A stretch of 64,000 bases of DNA from Pseudomonas denitrificans (nom. rej.) (GTDB lineage Bacteria > Pseudomonadota > Gammaproteobacteria > Pseudomonadales > Pseudomonadaceae), in the NCBI RefSeq assembly GCF_008807415.1, contig NZ_CP043626.1, positions 2,418,001 to 2,482,000 on the forward strand, written 5' to 3'. The notes under the pieces were generated by a model. That model was not told the DNA's origin. It did not search any database and was given only the letters and a program-made list of their open reading frames with translations. The position numbers and the translations under genes are program-made. Shown piece after piece: positions 1 through 8,664 of the stretch (the first letter of the stretch is position 1; every line of letters starts with the position of its first letter).

Positions 1-560
1 ACCGGGTGCTGGACGAGCGCCCGGACCTGGTGATCCTCGACCGTATGCTGCCCGGCGAGGATGGCCTTTCCATCTGCCGTCGCCTCCGTCCGCGCTACCA
101 GGGCGCGATCCTCATGCTCAGCGCGCGCTCCGAAGACACCGAGCAGATCGACGGTCTGGAAAACGGCGCGGACGACTACGTCTGCAAACCGGTGCGCCCG
201 AGCCTGCTGCTGGCCCGCGTGCGGACCCTGTTGCGACGGCCACGAAACGTACCCGAGCCGACTGACCGCCTGGAGCGCTCCGGACTGGTGCTCGATGCCC
301 GCCAGCGCGAAGTGCGGCGCAACGGCTCGCGCATCGACCTGACCGGCGCCGAGTTCGACCTGCTCTGGCAACTCGTCGCCCACGCCGGCCAGACCCTCAG
401 CCGCGACGACCTGCTCCTGGCGCTGCGCGGCATCACCTGGGACGGCCTGGACCGCTCGGTGGACGTACGCGTCGCCCATCTGCGCGCCAAGCTGGACCAG
501 GACCCGCCAAGTCCGCTGATCGTCACGGTACGCGGCAAGGGCTATCGCTTCGTCGGCTGA
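1..560 (+). CDS. OmpR-family response regulator (5' end outside window)
   Basis: The last 185 codons of a DNA-binding response regulator are visible, and the reading frame is open at the window edge. The receiver shows the phospho-acceptor aspartate in VILDRMLPG, the switch serine in LMLSARSED and the lysine of DDYVCKP. A linker leads into an OmpR/PhoB winged helix ending in RGKGYRFVG. The first roughly 40 residues of a normal 230-residue protein are missing. No sensor kinase follows, so any partner would lie upstream, outside the window. The target genes are unknown. Confidence 0.93.
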   Translation, partial: RVLDERPDLVILDRMLPGEDGLSICRRLRPRYQGAILMLSARSEDTEQIDGLENGADDYVCKPVRPSLLLARVRTLLRRPRNVPEPTDRLERSGLVLDARQREVRRNGSRIDLTGAEFDLLWQLVAHAGQTLSRDDLLLALRGITWDGLDRSVDVRVAHLRAKLDQDPPSPLIVTVRGKGYRFVG

Positions 561-658
561 CAGCGCTTAGTCCGCATGACCGCCCGGCCGAAAATTCGTC
601 GCGCGGGGAACTCCGTCCAGTCAAACCAGGCACCCTCACCGCCGCAGGAGTGCCCGGC

Positions 659-1333
659 ATGACCGTCAGCATCGACAACCTCAATATCGCCCTGCCCGTG
701 GGCAAGACCCCGACCGACACCGTCTCCATCGAGATTCCCGGCCCGCAGGCGCTGGCGCAGTATCCGAACCTGGTCACCCGCCTGCCCGACGGCAGCCTGC
801 AACTCACCGCGCCGACCAAGGGCGTGGCGAGCAAGAGCGTCCACCGCACCCGCTGCGAATGGAAGGAACCGATCTACTGGGCCCTGAGCGGCGCCACCGA
901 GCATGTGAACCACCAATTGATGAAGGTCACCCAGGTGAACTCGGCACAGAAGGTAGTGGTGGCGCAGATGCACGTGAAGGACGACGACAGCCCGCTGCTC
1001 AAAGTGTTCTGGCAGAAGGGCAAGCTGACCATGGGCTTCCGCCAGAACTTCAACCAGACCACGCCGGTGAACAGCACCGTGCTGGACAACGTGCCGCTGG
1101 GTGCGGAGTTCGACATCCTGATCCTCGCCACGTCCAGCCTGATGCTGACGGTGCAGGCCAGCTGCAACGGGCGTAATTCGGCGCTGCCTTCGATGCCGCT
1201 GGATGTCAGCTGGGCAGCACGGGTTTTCGATTTCCACGGCGGGGTCTACAACCAGATCGATTTCACCGACACGACCCTGGCGAGCGATGCGTCGGTGTGC
1301 GTGATCAAGGACCTGCAGATCAGGCATGCGTGA
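659..1333 (+). CDS. Polysaccharide lyase family 7 alginate lyase
   Basis: A 224-residue single-domain protein of the PL7 (alginate_lyase2) fold, expected to cleave alginate by beta-elimination. The three family signatures are recognisable in order: HRTRCEW (in place of R[TS]EL), VAQMHV (QIH motif with the catalytic Gln and His) and FHGGVYNQ near the C terminus (YFKAGxYxQ, with the catalytic Tyr). No signal peptide is visible, so a cytoplasmic location is likely unless export is unconventional. I chose ATG 659 because GCAGGAG lies 8 bases upstream; GTG 650 in the same frame is the alternative. It follows the response regulator gene after about 100 bp. The altered first motif could change specificity. 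Confidence 0.85.
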   Translation: MTVSIDNLNIALPVGKTPTDTVSIEIPGPQALAQYPNLVTRLPDGSLQLTAPTKGVASKSVHRTRCEWKEPIYWALSGATEHVNHQLMKVTQVNSAQKVVVAQMHVKDDDSPLLKVFWQKGKLTMGFRQNFNQTTPVNSTVLDNVPLGAEFDILILATSSLMLTVQASCNGRNSALPSMPLDVSWAARVFDFHGGVYNQIDFTDTTLASDASVCVIKDLQIRHA

Positions 1334-1363
1334 GCGTGCGGAAAGCGGCGCCTTACAGGCGCT

Positions 1364-1390
1364 GTTCGCGCGCATGGCCCGCTCCTACAG
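1364..1390. repeat. REP-like dispersed repeat, single copy
   Basis: The stretch GTTCGCGCGCATGGCCCGCT followed by CCTACAG nearly matches a sequence at 37475-37502 and, inverted, at 37525-37548. Sequences of this type are common intergenic repeats in Pseudomonas. It lies between the alginate lyase and acetyltransferase genes. Confidence 0.6.
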
Positions 1391-1444
1391 AAAAGCGCTG
1401 GCATCCGGTAGGCTGTGGAATCGTCGCACCCAGAGCCCATCCGT

Positions 1445-2041
1445 ATGCCCGCCCTCACCTGCCCCCACCTGACAGGCCAGCACGTCGAACTCCTGCCGCT
1501 GCGTGCAGAACATGCGCCGGCATTGCTGGAGGCCGCCGCCGATGGCGAACTGTGGAACCTCAAGGTCACGGTGGTGCCCGGCCCGGATACCGTCGCGGGC
1601 TATATCGCCAAGGCCGAAAAGGGCCTGGAGGAAGGCAGTGTCCTGCCCTTCGCCATCCTCGACCGGCGCACCGGCAGGGTCGTCGGCAGCACCCGTTTCT
1701 GGAAGGTCGACCGCGCCAACCGCAAGCTGGAAATCGGCCACACCTGGCTCGCGCTGTCGGCGCAGCGCACGCCGATCAACAGCGAGGCCAAGCTCCTGCT
1801 GCTCACCTACGCCTTCGAGGAACTCGACTGCGTGCGCGTGCAGTTCACCACCGACGAGCTGAACGAGAAGTCCCGCGCCGCCATCCTGCGCCTGGGCGCG
1901 GTGCAGGAAGGCATCGTCCGCCACGAGCGCATCATGCCCGACGGCCGCAAGCGCAACTCGGTGCGCTTCAGCATCATCGACAGCGAGTGGCCGGAGGTGA
2001 AGGCACGGCTGCTGGAAAGGCTCGGCCGCGCCCCGACCTGA
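1445..2041 (+). CDS. GNAT family N-acetyltransferase (RimJ/RimL-like)
   Basis: A 198-residue GNAT acetyltransferase of the acetyltransf_3 (RimJ/RimL) group, transferring acetyl from acetyl-CoA to an unknown amine. It begins with the usual LTGQHVELLPLRAEHAPAL strand-helix, and the fold core contains GSTRFWKVDRANRKLEIGHTW and the acceptor-side segment LDCVRVQFTTDELNEKSRAA. ATG 1445 gives the usual family N terminus; an in-frame GTG at 1415 is possible because no strong ribosome site is seen at either. It ends 7 bases before the convergent aldehyde dehydrogenase gene. Confidence 0.85.
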   Translation: MPALTCPHLTGQHVELLPLRAEHAPALLEAAADGELWNLKVTVVPGPDTVAGYIAKAEKGLEEGSVLPFAILDRRTGRVVGSTRFWKVDRANRKLEIGHTWLALSAQRTPINSEAKLLLLTYAFEELDCVRVQFTTDELNEKSRAAILRLGAVQEGIVRHERIMPDGRKRNSVRFSIIDSEWPEVKARLLERLGRAPT

Positions 2042-2048
2042 TGGCCGC

Positions 2049-3551
2049 TCAGCCCTGGTAGAACACCTCGTCGCTGTACGGGTACCACCAGGAGTGAATC
2101 TGCGGCTGGTGGTCGATGATCACCATCTTCGAGCGGCGGAACGCATCCAGCCCCTGGCGGCCCAGCTCGCGACCCATGCCGGACATCTTCCAGCCGCCGA
2201 ACGGCAACGCATCGTTGTCGATCAGCGGGTTGTTCACCCAGACCATCCCCGCCTCCAGGCGATCCGCCGCTTCCATGGCTTCGGCCAGGTCGGTGGAGAA
2301 CAGCGAGGCGCCCAGACCGAAGGGCGAGTCGTTGGCCAGCCGGACCGCCTCGTCGAAGTCCTTCACCTTGCAGATCGCCGCCACCGGGCCGAAGCACTCC
2401 TCGTGGAAGATCGCCATGGCCGGGGTGACGTCGGTGAGGATGGTCGGCTCGTAATACCAGCCCACCGGGAACTGCTCGGGGATGCGCCCGCCGCAGACCA
2501 GCGTGGCGCCCTTGGCGATGGCGTCGTCCACCAGGCGGATGACCTTGGCGCGGGCCGCCTCGCTGACCATCGGACCGATCTCGGAACGCTCCAGGCCGTG
2601 GCCGATGCGCAACGCGCGGGTGCGCTCGGCAAAGCGCGCGACGAACTCGTCATGGACTTCATCGACCACATAGAAGCGCTCCGCCGAGGTGCAGATCTGC
2701 CCGCTCAGGTGGAAGGCTGCGGTCACCGCGCCGGCCGCTGCGACTTCCAGCGGCGCGTGGCGGGAGATGATCATCGGGTCGCTGCCGCCGGCCTCGATCA
2801 CCGCCGGTTTCATCCGCTCGGCGCAGGCCACCGCCACCGCCTTGCCGGCGGCGACGCTGCCGGTGAAGGCCACGGCGTGGGTACGCTCGGACTGCACCAG
2901 GCGCTGCGCAGTGCTGGCGTCGCCCGGCACGCAGCTGACCATGCCCGCCGGCAGCACCTTGAAGTGCTGCATGAACTTCAGCGTGCACAGCGTGGTGCTT
3001 TCCGCCGGCTTGACGATGCAGGCGTTGCCCGCCGCCAGCGAGGCGGCCAGGGTCCAGCACATCAGCAGGATGGGGAAGTTGAACGGCATGATGTGCACGC
3101 TGACGCCGTAGGGTTCGTAGCGCACATGCTGGAACGAGCCGAGCTGCGTGGTGCCGGCGACCTTGCCGGCCTCGTCGCGGGCCATCTCGGCGTAGTAGCG
3201 GAAGATCGGCGCGCAGTTCGCCAGCTCACCCATGGCTTCGGGGAATGGCTTGCCCATTTCCAGGGTCATCAGCCGCGCCACTTCGCGCTGGGTGGCCTGG
3301 TCGGTTTCGATAGCGTTGGCCAGCTGGTGAAGGATAGCCGCGCGGGACTTCGCGTCCACGCGCTTCCACTCGCGCTGGGCGGCGTTGGCCGCGTCGATGG
3401 TGGCGTCCACGTCTTCCGCGTCGCACAGGGCGATGCGTCCGACCGGGGTGAGGTCGGCGGGGTTGATGATGTCGCGCAGGCGCTGCGTCGCTACGCCCTG
3501 ATATTGCGGGCCGATGAAACGCAGGGGCAGATCAACGTGAAAGTCGGTCAT
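2049..3551 (-). CDS. NAD(P)+-dependent aldehyde dehydrogenase
   Basis: A full-length 500-residue aldehyde dehydrogenase oxidising an unidentified aldehyde to the acid. Cofactor-site residues are in MPFNFPILLMCW and NACIVKPAE, the general-base glutamate is in VIEAGGSDP (usually ELGG), and the catalytic cysteine is in SGQICTSAER. It is the last gene of the leftward transporter/glycosyltransferase operon. Its ATG overlaps the stop of the upstream kinase gene by four bases (ATGA), so translation is coupled. In polyamine-type pathways such an enzyme oxidises an aminoaldehyde. That substrate is an inference from the importer in the same operon. Confidence 0.93.
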   Translation of the reverse strand: MTDFHVDLPLRFIGPQYQGVATQRLRDIINPADLTPVGRIALCDAEDVDATIDAANAAQREWKRVDAKSRAAILHQLANAIETDQATQREVARLMTLEMGKPFPEAMGELANCAPIFRYYAEMARDEAGKVAGTTQLGSFQHVRYEPYGVSVHIMPFNFPILLMCWTLAASLAAGNACIVKPAESTTLCTLKFMQHFKVLPAGMVSCVPGDASTAQRLVQSERTHAVAFTGSVAAGKAVAVACAERMKPAVIEAGGSDPMIISRHAPLEVAAAGAVTAAFHLSGQICTSAERFYVVDEVHDEFVARFAERTRALRIGHGLERSEIGPMVSEAARAKVIRLVDDAIAKGATLVCGGRIPEQFPVGWYYEPTILTDVTPAMAIFHEECFGPVAAICKVKDFDEAVRLANDSPFGLGASLFSTDLAEAMEAADRLEAGMVWVNNPLIDNDALPFGGWKMSGMGRELGRQGLDAFRRSKMVIIDHQPQIHSWWYPYSDEVFYQG

Positions 3552-4600
3552 GGAATGCTCCGCAGGGATTCGGATGAGGCCAGGCGCTGGGCGATCACGT
3601 CGCTCTCAAGCCCCTGGCGCCAGTTCGGCAGATGGGTGTCGAGCAGCGCTGCCAGCGGGCGCAACTGTTCGCTGTCGAGCGCGCGCTGGAACAACCGCAG
3701 CACGCGCGGCAGATGCTTGAGGTAGCCGTGCTTGCCGTCGCGTTTGGCCAGGCGCACGAAGATGCCCAGCACCTTGGCGTGGCGCTGCGCGGCGAGCACC
3801 TGGAAGTCGGCCATGAAACGCCGGCCGTCCACTTCCGGTCGCTGGCTGAGGTACTGGGTGAGCAGGGTCACGCGCAGGGTTTCGGGAATATCGCGGCGCG
3901 CGTCTTCGAGCAGGGACATGAGGTCATAGGCCGGCGCGCCGAACAGCGCGTCCTGGAAGTCCAGCAGCCCGCACGCGGCCACACCCGCCCTGCCCTCCAG
4001 CAGCATCAGGTTGTCGACGTGGTAGTCGCGCAGCACCAGCACTTCACGGCGCAGCGAGACATCGCGCCAGAGCGCGGCGAACTCCGCCAGATAGCGCTCG
4101 CGCAGCTTCGCGGCAGCCTGCTCGCCCACCAGCAGTGGCGCATACCAGTCAATGAACAGCGCCGCTTCATCGCCCAGTTTCTGCCCGTCGTAGGCCGCCA
4201 CGCCTTCGGCGGCCTGGGGGCCCGCGCGGTGCAGGCGCACCAGGGCATCCACGGCAAGGCGGTACAGCGCCACCTCGTCATGACCATCGGCGAGCAACCG
4301 GGTGTAGGTGGCCTGTCCGAAGTCCTCCACCAGCGCCAGACCCAGCTCGCGGTCGGCGGCCAGCACGCTGGGCGCCGACAGCCCGCAGTCGCGCAGCAGC
4401 TGCGCCACCCGCAGGTAAGGAGCCAGCGGCTCGGCGCCGGGAGGCGAATCCATCAGCAGCAGTCCTTTGCCGTCGAGGCGGAAATAGCGCCGCATCGAGG
4501 CGTCCGCCGGCAGCGCGGTGATGGCCGCGCCGGACAGGCCGCTGCCGGCGAGGAAGGTCTCGCGGGCAGCGGCACGGGTGGTTTCGCAGGGCAGGTTCAT
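3548..4600 (-). CDS. AmgK-like APH-family kinase
   Basis: A 350-residue kinase of the aminoglycoside-phosphotransferase superfamily, in the branch containing AmgK (N-acetylmuramate/N-acetylglucosamine anomeric kinase). The N-lobe has DASMRRYFRLDGKGLLLMD. The catalytic loop is VLRDYHVDNLML (Asp and Asn) and the metal-binding segment is LLDFQDALFGAPAYDL, both AmgK-like. It lies 4 bases after the second cupin gene and overlaps the aldehyde dehydrogenase start. It is a paralog rather than AmgK itself, since MurU is not next to it. A sugar, or a glycosylated product of the operon's glycosyltransferase, is a reasonable but unproven substrate. Confidence 0.85.
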   Translation of the reverse strand: MNLPCETTRAAARETFLAGSGLSGAAITALPADASMRRYFRLDGKGLLLMDSPPGAEPLAPYLRVAQLLRDCGLSAPSVLAADRELGLALVEDFGQATYTRLLADGHDEVALYRLAVDALVRLHRAGPQAAEGVAAYDGQKLGDEAALFIDWYAPLLVGEQAAAKLRERYLAEFAALWRDVSLRREVLVLRDYHVDNLMLLEGRAGVAACGLLDFQDALFGAPAYDLMSLLEDARRDIPETLRVTLLTQYLSQRPEVDGRRFMADFQVLAAQRHAKVLGIFVRLAKRDGKHGYLKHLPRVLRLFQRALDSEQLRPLAALLDTHLPNWRQGLESDVIAQRLASSESLRSIP

Positions 4601-4604
4601 GGCA

Positions 4605-4949
4605 TCACCGGATCATGTAGACCTTCTTGATGGTCTCGTGCACGGTGCACACGCCCTTCCAGTCCTTGGGGAAGAAGGCCGCGGTGTCCGGCTCGATCTC
4701 GATCACCTCGCCGGACTCGTGCACGTAGGTGCAACGGCCCTCGAGGAAGTGGCAGAACTCGTCGCTGGTCACGTGGCAGAACCACTTGCCCGGCGTGCAA
4801 TGCCAGATGCCGCATTCGGACTGGCCTTCGGGCCCCTTGTGCAGGACCACGCCGCTGACATGGGACTCGCCCTCGAGCATGGTCGGGATCACGCCCCAGT
4901 CCTTGAGTTCGGTGACCTGCAGCGGGCGGTAGATAACGGGGGTCTTCAT
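4605..4949 (-). CDS. Cupin_3 domain protein, copy 2
   Basis: A 114-residue single-cupin protein of the Cupin_3/DUF861 family (EutQ and ureidoglycine-aminohydrolase-like beta barrels). Typical segments are KGPEGQSECGIWHCTPGKW, DEFCHFLEGRCTYVHESG and IEPDTAAFFPKDWKG. It aligns throughout with the other cupin of the operon (5067-5447), so the pair arose by duplication. GGAG stands before ATG 4949. A metal-dependent isomerase, hydrolase or ligand-binding role is possible; the family alone does not decide it. A REP-like hairpin separates the two cupin genes. Confidence 0.88.
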   Translation of the reverse strand: MKTPVIYRPLQVTELKDWGVIPTMLEGESHVSGVVLHKGPEGQSECGIWHCTPGKWFCHVTSDEFCHFLEGRCTYVHESGEVIEIEPDTAAFFPKDWKGVCTVHETIKKVYMIR

Positions 4950-4974
4950 CGTTCACTCCTGATGGGTCGAATCG

Positions 4975-5064
4975 TATGGGGCGCATAACCGCTCGTGGTC
5001 ATCCGCCGGTGGGATCGGTGGAAATCGACGGCGGATAACGCCTGTGGCGTTATCCGCCCTACGG
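4975..5064. repeat. REP-like hairpin repeat (copy A)
   Basis: A stretch of about 90 bp starting GGGGCGCATAACC and ending GGCGTTATCCGCCCTACGGG has internal inverted segments (CGGCGGATAACG against CGTTATCCGCC). It closely resembles 43677-43765. It lies between the two cupin genes of one operon, where it could affect mRNA stability or processing. Confidence 0.7.
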
Positions 5065-5066
5065 GT

Positions 5067-5447
5067 TCAGGCCAGCATGTAGAGATTGCGCAGCGTGCTG
5101 TGCACGGTGCACTCGCCGGTCCAGCCGGCCGGGAACAGCACCAGGGTGTCGGGCTCGACCTCGATCACCTCGCCCTCGTCGGAGCGGTAGGTGGCGCGTC
5201 CGGAGACGAAGTGGCAGAGCTCGTCACGCGGGATCGACAGCCGCCAGCGGCCGGGGGTGCAGACCCACAGGCCGGTTTCCGGGCTGTTGTTCGGGCCCTT
5301 GAACAGCAGCCGGCCGCTGGAGTGCGAGACACCCTCCAGCGCGTCGGACTGCACGCCCCAGTCCACCAGGTCGTCGTAGTCGCGGGCGCCGCGGATGTGC
5401 GGCGCGGTGCTCTCTCCATTGAAGGAAGCGGCCTTGAACTCAGGCAT
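5067..5447 (-). CDS. Cupin_3 domain protein, copy 1
   Basis: A 126-residue single-cupin protein, paralogous to 4605-4949. Matching blocks are DWGVQSDALEGVSHSSG, TGLWVCTPGRWRLS, DELCHFVSGRATYRSDEGE and EVEPDTLVLFPAGWTGEC. It has an extra 12-residue N terminus. Its ATG overlaps the stop of the upstream glycosyltransferase by 8 bases, indicating tight co-translation. The same functional options apply as for its partner; the two may form a heteromer or act on successive intermediates (inference). Confidence 0.88.
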   Translation of the reverse strand: MPEFKAASFNGESTAPHIRGARDYDDLVDWGVQSDALEGVSHSSGRLLFKGPNNSPETGLWVCTPGRWRLSIPRDELCHFVSGRATYRSDEGEVIEVEPDTLVLFPAGWTGECTVHSTLRNLYMLA

Positions 5448-6744
5448 GGTTCACCGCCTTGCCCTGCACCAACTGGTCGAGGATGCGCGCAGCGTCTTCC
5501 GGGCCCTTGCGCGAGCGCATGTAGTCGCTGGTGCGCGCCAGGCGCCCCTGCATCAGCTGGTCACCCAGCAGCTGGGCGATGTTGCGCGCCAGGTCTTCCT
5601 CGCTCCAGTCGTAGCGGTCCATGCGCAGGCCGTGGCCGCTTTCCTGGGCGCGCATGGCGTTGTCGTGGCCGTCCCAGACGTAGGGCATGACGATGGCCGG
5701 CTTACCGAAGAACAGGCACTCGGTGAAGCTGTTGTTGCCGCCGTGGTGGATCACCCCATCGACCTGGGCGATCACCGAGGGCTGTGGGTACCAGTTGGAG
5801 ACGATCACGTTGTCCGGCAGGTCGGTGTACTTCTCCACGTGCTCGCCGACGTTGAACAGCGCGCGGTACGGCAGCTTGCCGATGGTGGTGACCAGGCGCT
5901 TGAGCAGCTCGACGTCGCCCGAGCCCAGGCTGCCGAAGCTGACATACAGCAGCGGCTTGTCGTTGTGTGCCTTGAACTGCGGGATTTCATAGGGCTTGTC
6001 GGTGCGCACACAACCCTGCAGGTAATGGAACTGCCGCGCCGGCAGCGGGTGGCGACGTTCGAACTTCACCGGGTCCGGGTAGAGCAGCAGGTTCATGTAG
6101 GGCGACTCTTCGAAGAAGGTACCCAGCGGATACGGCCGCTCGCCACACTCGGCGAGGAAGTCGTTGAAGTCGGCGTGGATCGGCGCGATCACTTCCTCGA
6201 AGCGCTTCTGGAAGCGCGCGTGGCCGTCCTTGTCGTCGACGCTCATGCCCGACAGGTACGGCGGGATGTCCGGGTCGTGCACTTCGTTTTCCGAGCAGGA
6301 GATGATCCGCACCCAGGGCTTGCCGTAGTGCTTGATGGCCGGAAAGAGGATCACGTTGTCCACGCAGATCAGGTCCGGCTTGATCCGGTCGAGGATCGCC
6401 GGCAGCTCCTTCTGCGCCCACTTGGAGGTGGAGACGATGGCCTCCCAGCACTCCTTCACGTAGTTGTCGAGCTGGTCGATCGGCGCCTTGCGGAAGTTCG
6501 GGATATGACCGTTGATGAAGTCGGTCCAGTAGCGCGCCATTTCCTCGGCCGGCATCGGCTCGGACATGTTCACGTAGTGCTCCTCGAAGCCGTAGGCCGA
6601 GTACACCCCGGTCATCCCCGGATCGGTGAGGAACACCGCCTTGTGCCCCATCGCCTCGCAGGCCTGGGCGATGCCTACGGAATTGAGGGCCGGGCCGTAG
6701 GCGGCCTCGGGGAAGAATGCGATGACCTTGCGTTCACTACTCAT
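5440..6744 (-). CDS. MGT-type (GT1) glycosyltransferase, copy 1
   Basis: A 434-residue GT-B glycosyltransferase of family GT1, resembling macrolide and UDP-sugar glycosyltransferases. The acceptor domain starts KVIAFFPEAAYGPALNSVG. The C-terminal nucleotide-sugar site carries NWYPQPSVIAQVDGVIHHGG, then NNSFTE and the closing PYVWDGHDN (usually ending DQ). No transmembrane segment is seen. GGAGAG precedes ATG 6744. It sits directly after the ABC ATPase gene and overlaps the next cupin. A glycosyltransferase inside a polyamine-type uptake operon is unusual. It may modify the imported compound or a toxic intermediate (inference). A paralog lies at 11970-13256. Confidence 0.92.
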   Translation of the reverse strand: MSSERKVIAFFPEAAYGPALNSVGIAQACEAMGHKAVFLTDPGMTGVYSAYGFEEHYVNMSEPMPAEEMARYWTDFINGHIPNFRKAPIDQLDNYVKECWEAIVSTSKWAQKELPAILDRIKPDLICVDNVILFPAIKHYGKPWVRIISCSENEVHDPDIPPYLSGMSVDDKDGHARFQKRFEEVIAPIHADFNDFLAECGERPYPLGTFFEESPYMNLLLYPDPVKFERRHPLPARQFHYLQGCVRTDKPYEIPQFKAHNDKPLLYVSFGSLGSGDVELLKRLVTTIGKLPYRALFNVGEHVEKYTDLPDNVIVSNWYPQPSVIAQVDGVIHHGGNNSFTECLFFGKPAIVMPYVWDGHDNAMRAQESGHGLRMDRYDWSEEDLARNIAQLLGDQLMQGRLARTSDYMRSRKGPEDAARILDQLVQGKAVNHA

Positions 6745-6776
6745 GGTGCTCTCCAGTCAGTCTTGTTCTAAGGCGA

Positions 6777-7856
6777 TCAGTGAGTCAGCACGCGGCCGTG
6801 CCGCGCATCCCAGCCCAGGCGCACCGGCATGCCGGCGGCAAGGCGCAAGAAGTCGTAGTCCGAGGACGGCACGCGGACGATCAGCGGCTTGCTGGAGAGC
6901 GCCGTGTTCACGTGCAGGTTGGTGTCCAGGCCGTGGTAGGCCACTTCGGCCACCTCGCCGTGAATCTGGTTGTCGGTGGCCGGCGTGGCGTCGGTGAGAA
7001 CCCGTAAACGCTCCGGGCGCAGCGCCAGGGTCACGCTCTCCGGGCTGGACTCGGCGGTGGTCTCGATGTTCAGCACCTGGTCGCCGGCCTGCAGGCGATT
7101 GGTGCCCACGCGGCGGCCTTCGATCAGGTTGCTGACGCCGATGAAGTCGGCAACGAAGCGGCTGCCCGGATTCTCGTAGAGTTCACTGGGGCTGCCGCAC
7201 TGGCAGACCTTGCCGTCACGCAGCACGGCCATGCGGTCGGACATGACCAGGGCTTCTTCCTGGTCGTGGGTGACCATGATGAAAGTGATGCCACTCTCGT
7301 GCTGCAGGCGCTTGAGCTCCAACTGCATCTTCTCGCGCAGCTTCTTGTCCAGCGCGCCGAGGGGTTCGTCCAGTAGCAGCACACGCGGACGCTTGACCAG
7401 CGCGCGGGCCAGGGCGACGCGCTGGCGCTGGCCGCCGGAGAGCTGGTCCGGCCGGCGGTTGGACAACGGGCCGAGCTGCGCGGTCTCCAGCACCGCATCG
7501 ACGCGCTGGCGGATTTCCACGGCTGGCAGCTTCTCCATCTCCAGACCGTAGGCGATGTTGCCGCGCACGGTCATGTTGGGAAACAGCGCATAGGACTGGA
7601 ACATCAGGTTCAGCGGGCGCTTGTTCGGCGGCAGTGGCGAGATGTCCTGGCCATTGAGATAGATCGCGCCGGAGCTGGGCGTCTCGAAGCCGGCGATCAT
7701 GCGCATCAGGGTGGTCTTGCCGCAGCCGGAGGGACCGAGCAGCGCGAAGAACTCGTTCTCGCGGATGCTCAGCGACACCTGGTCCACCGCCGTCAGGCCC
7801 TCGCCGTAGGATTTGCTCACCTGCTCCAGCACGAGCAGGTCGGATGACTTAGTCAT
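6777..7856 (-). CDS. ABC transporter ATPase, spermidine/putrescine type (PotA-like)
   Basis: A 359-residue ABC ATPase energising the PotBC-like permease of this operon. It has Walker A GPSGCGKTT, Q-loop MFQSYALFPNMTV, signature LSGGQRQRVALARAL, Walker B VLLLDEPLGALD and switch VTHDQEEAL. A C-terminal TOBE region (after about residue 280) is typical of the PotA/CUT1 group. Its ATG overlaps the end of the downstream-permease gene (potC-like) by 8 bases. The substrate cannot be read from the ATPase. Confidence 0.95.
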   Translation of the reverse strand: MTKSSDLLVLEQVSKSYGEGLTAVDQVSLSIRENEFFALLGPSGCGKTTLMRMIAGFETPSSGAIYLNGQDISPLPPNKRPLNLMFQSYALFPNMTVRGNIAYGLEMEKLPAVEIRQRVDAVLETAQLGPLSNRRPDQLSGGQRQRVALARALVKRPRVLLLDEPLGALDKKLREKMQLELKRLQHESGITFIMVTHDQEEALVMSDRMAVLRDGKVCQCGSPSELYENPGSRFVADFIGVSNLIEGRRVGTNRLQAGDQVLNIETTAESSPESVTLALRPERLRVLTDATPATDNQIHGEVAEVAYHGLDTNLHVNTALSSKPLIVRVPSSDYDFLRLAAGMPVRLGWDARHGRVLTH

Positions 7857-8664
7857 GGGCTTTGGGCACCTTGTTCAGACGTTGGGAGGCGAACAGCGCG
7901 GTGAAGCTGACCAGCATCACCAGGGTGGCGAGGGCGTTGATTTCCGGGGTCACGCCGAAGCGGATCATCGAGTAGATCTGCATCGGCAGCGTGGTGGACG
8001 CGCTGCCGGAACCGGAGTTGAAGAAGGCGATGATGAATTCGTCCACCGACAGGGTGAATGCCAGCAGGCCGCCGGCCATCACGCCGGGGAAGATCGCAGG
8101 CAGCAGCACGCGGCGCGCGGTGGTGAACCAGCCGGCGCCAAGGTCGATGGAGGCTTCGAGGATCGAGTAGTCGAAGTGCTTGAGCCGCGTGCGCACTACC
8201 GCGCAGACGAAGGCGATGTTGAACACCACGTGGCTGAGGATGATCGAGTGCAGCCCCAGGCTCATCTTCAGCAGGTTGAAGAAGCTCAGCAGCGCGATGG
8301 CCAGGACGATATCGGGGATGATCATCGGCGCCATCAGCAGCGTGTCGGCGAGGTTCGCGCCCTTCTTGCCGGGGTTGTTGCGGGCGCGCATCTCCACGCC
8401 GAGGGCGAGTAGCGTACCCAGCACGCAGGCGATGAAGGTGGAGGTCAGCGCGACGATCAGGGTGTTCAGCGCCGCGTGCTGGATCGAGGCGTTGGCCAGC
8501 AGCTTGGCGTACCACTTCAGCGACGCGCCGCCCCAGGCGGTGGGCAGGCCGCTGGCGTTGAACGACAGCAGGATCAGCACCAGGATCGGTACATAGAGGA
8601 AGGCGTACACCAGCCACAGGTGCGCGCCGAGGGCGATGCCGGAGACGTTGCTGGAGTTACGCAT
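7849..8664 (-). CDS. ABC transporter permease, PotC-like
   Basis: A 271-residue inner-membrane permease with about six hydrophobic segments and the cytoplasmic EAA loop (EASIDLGAGWFTTARRVLLP), which docks to the ATPase. It belongs to the spermidine/putrescine type. ATG 8664 overlaps the preceding permease stop by 8 bases; an ATG at 8682 in frame is less likely. Together with 8657-9529 it forms the heterodimeric channel. Confidence 0.94.
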   Translation of the reverse strand: MRNSSNVSGIALGAHLWLVYAFLYVPILVLILLSFNASGLPTAWGGASLKWYAKLLANASIQHAALNTLIVALTSTFIACVLGTLLALGVEMRARNNPGKKGANLADTLLMAPMIIPDIVLAIALLSFFNLLKMSLGLHSIILSHVVFNIAFVCAVVRTRLKHFDYSILEASIDLGAGWFTTARRVLLPAIFPGVMAGGLLAFTLSVDEFIIAFFNSGSGSASTTLPMQIYSMIRFGVTPEINALATLVMLVSFTALFASQRLNKVPKAHD

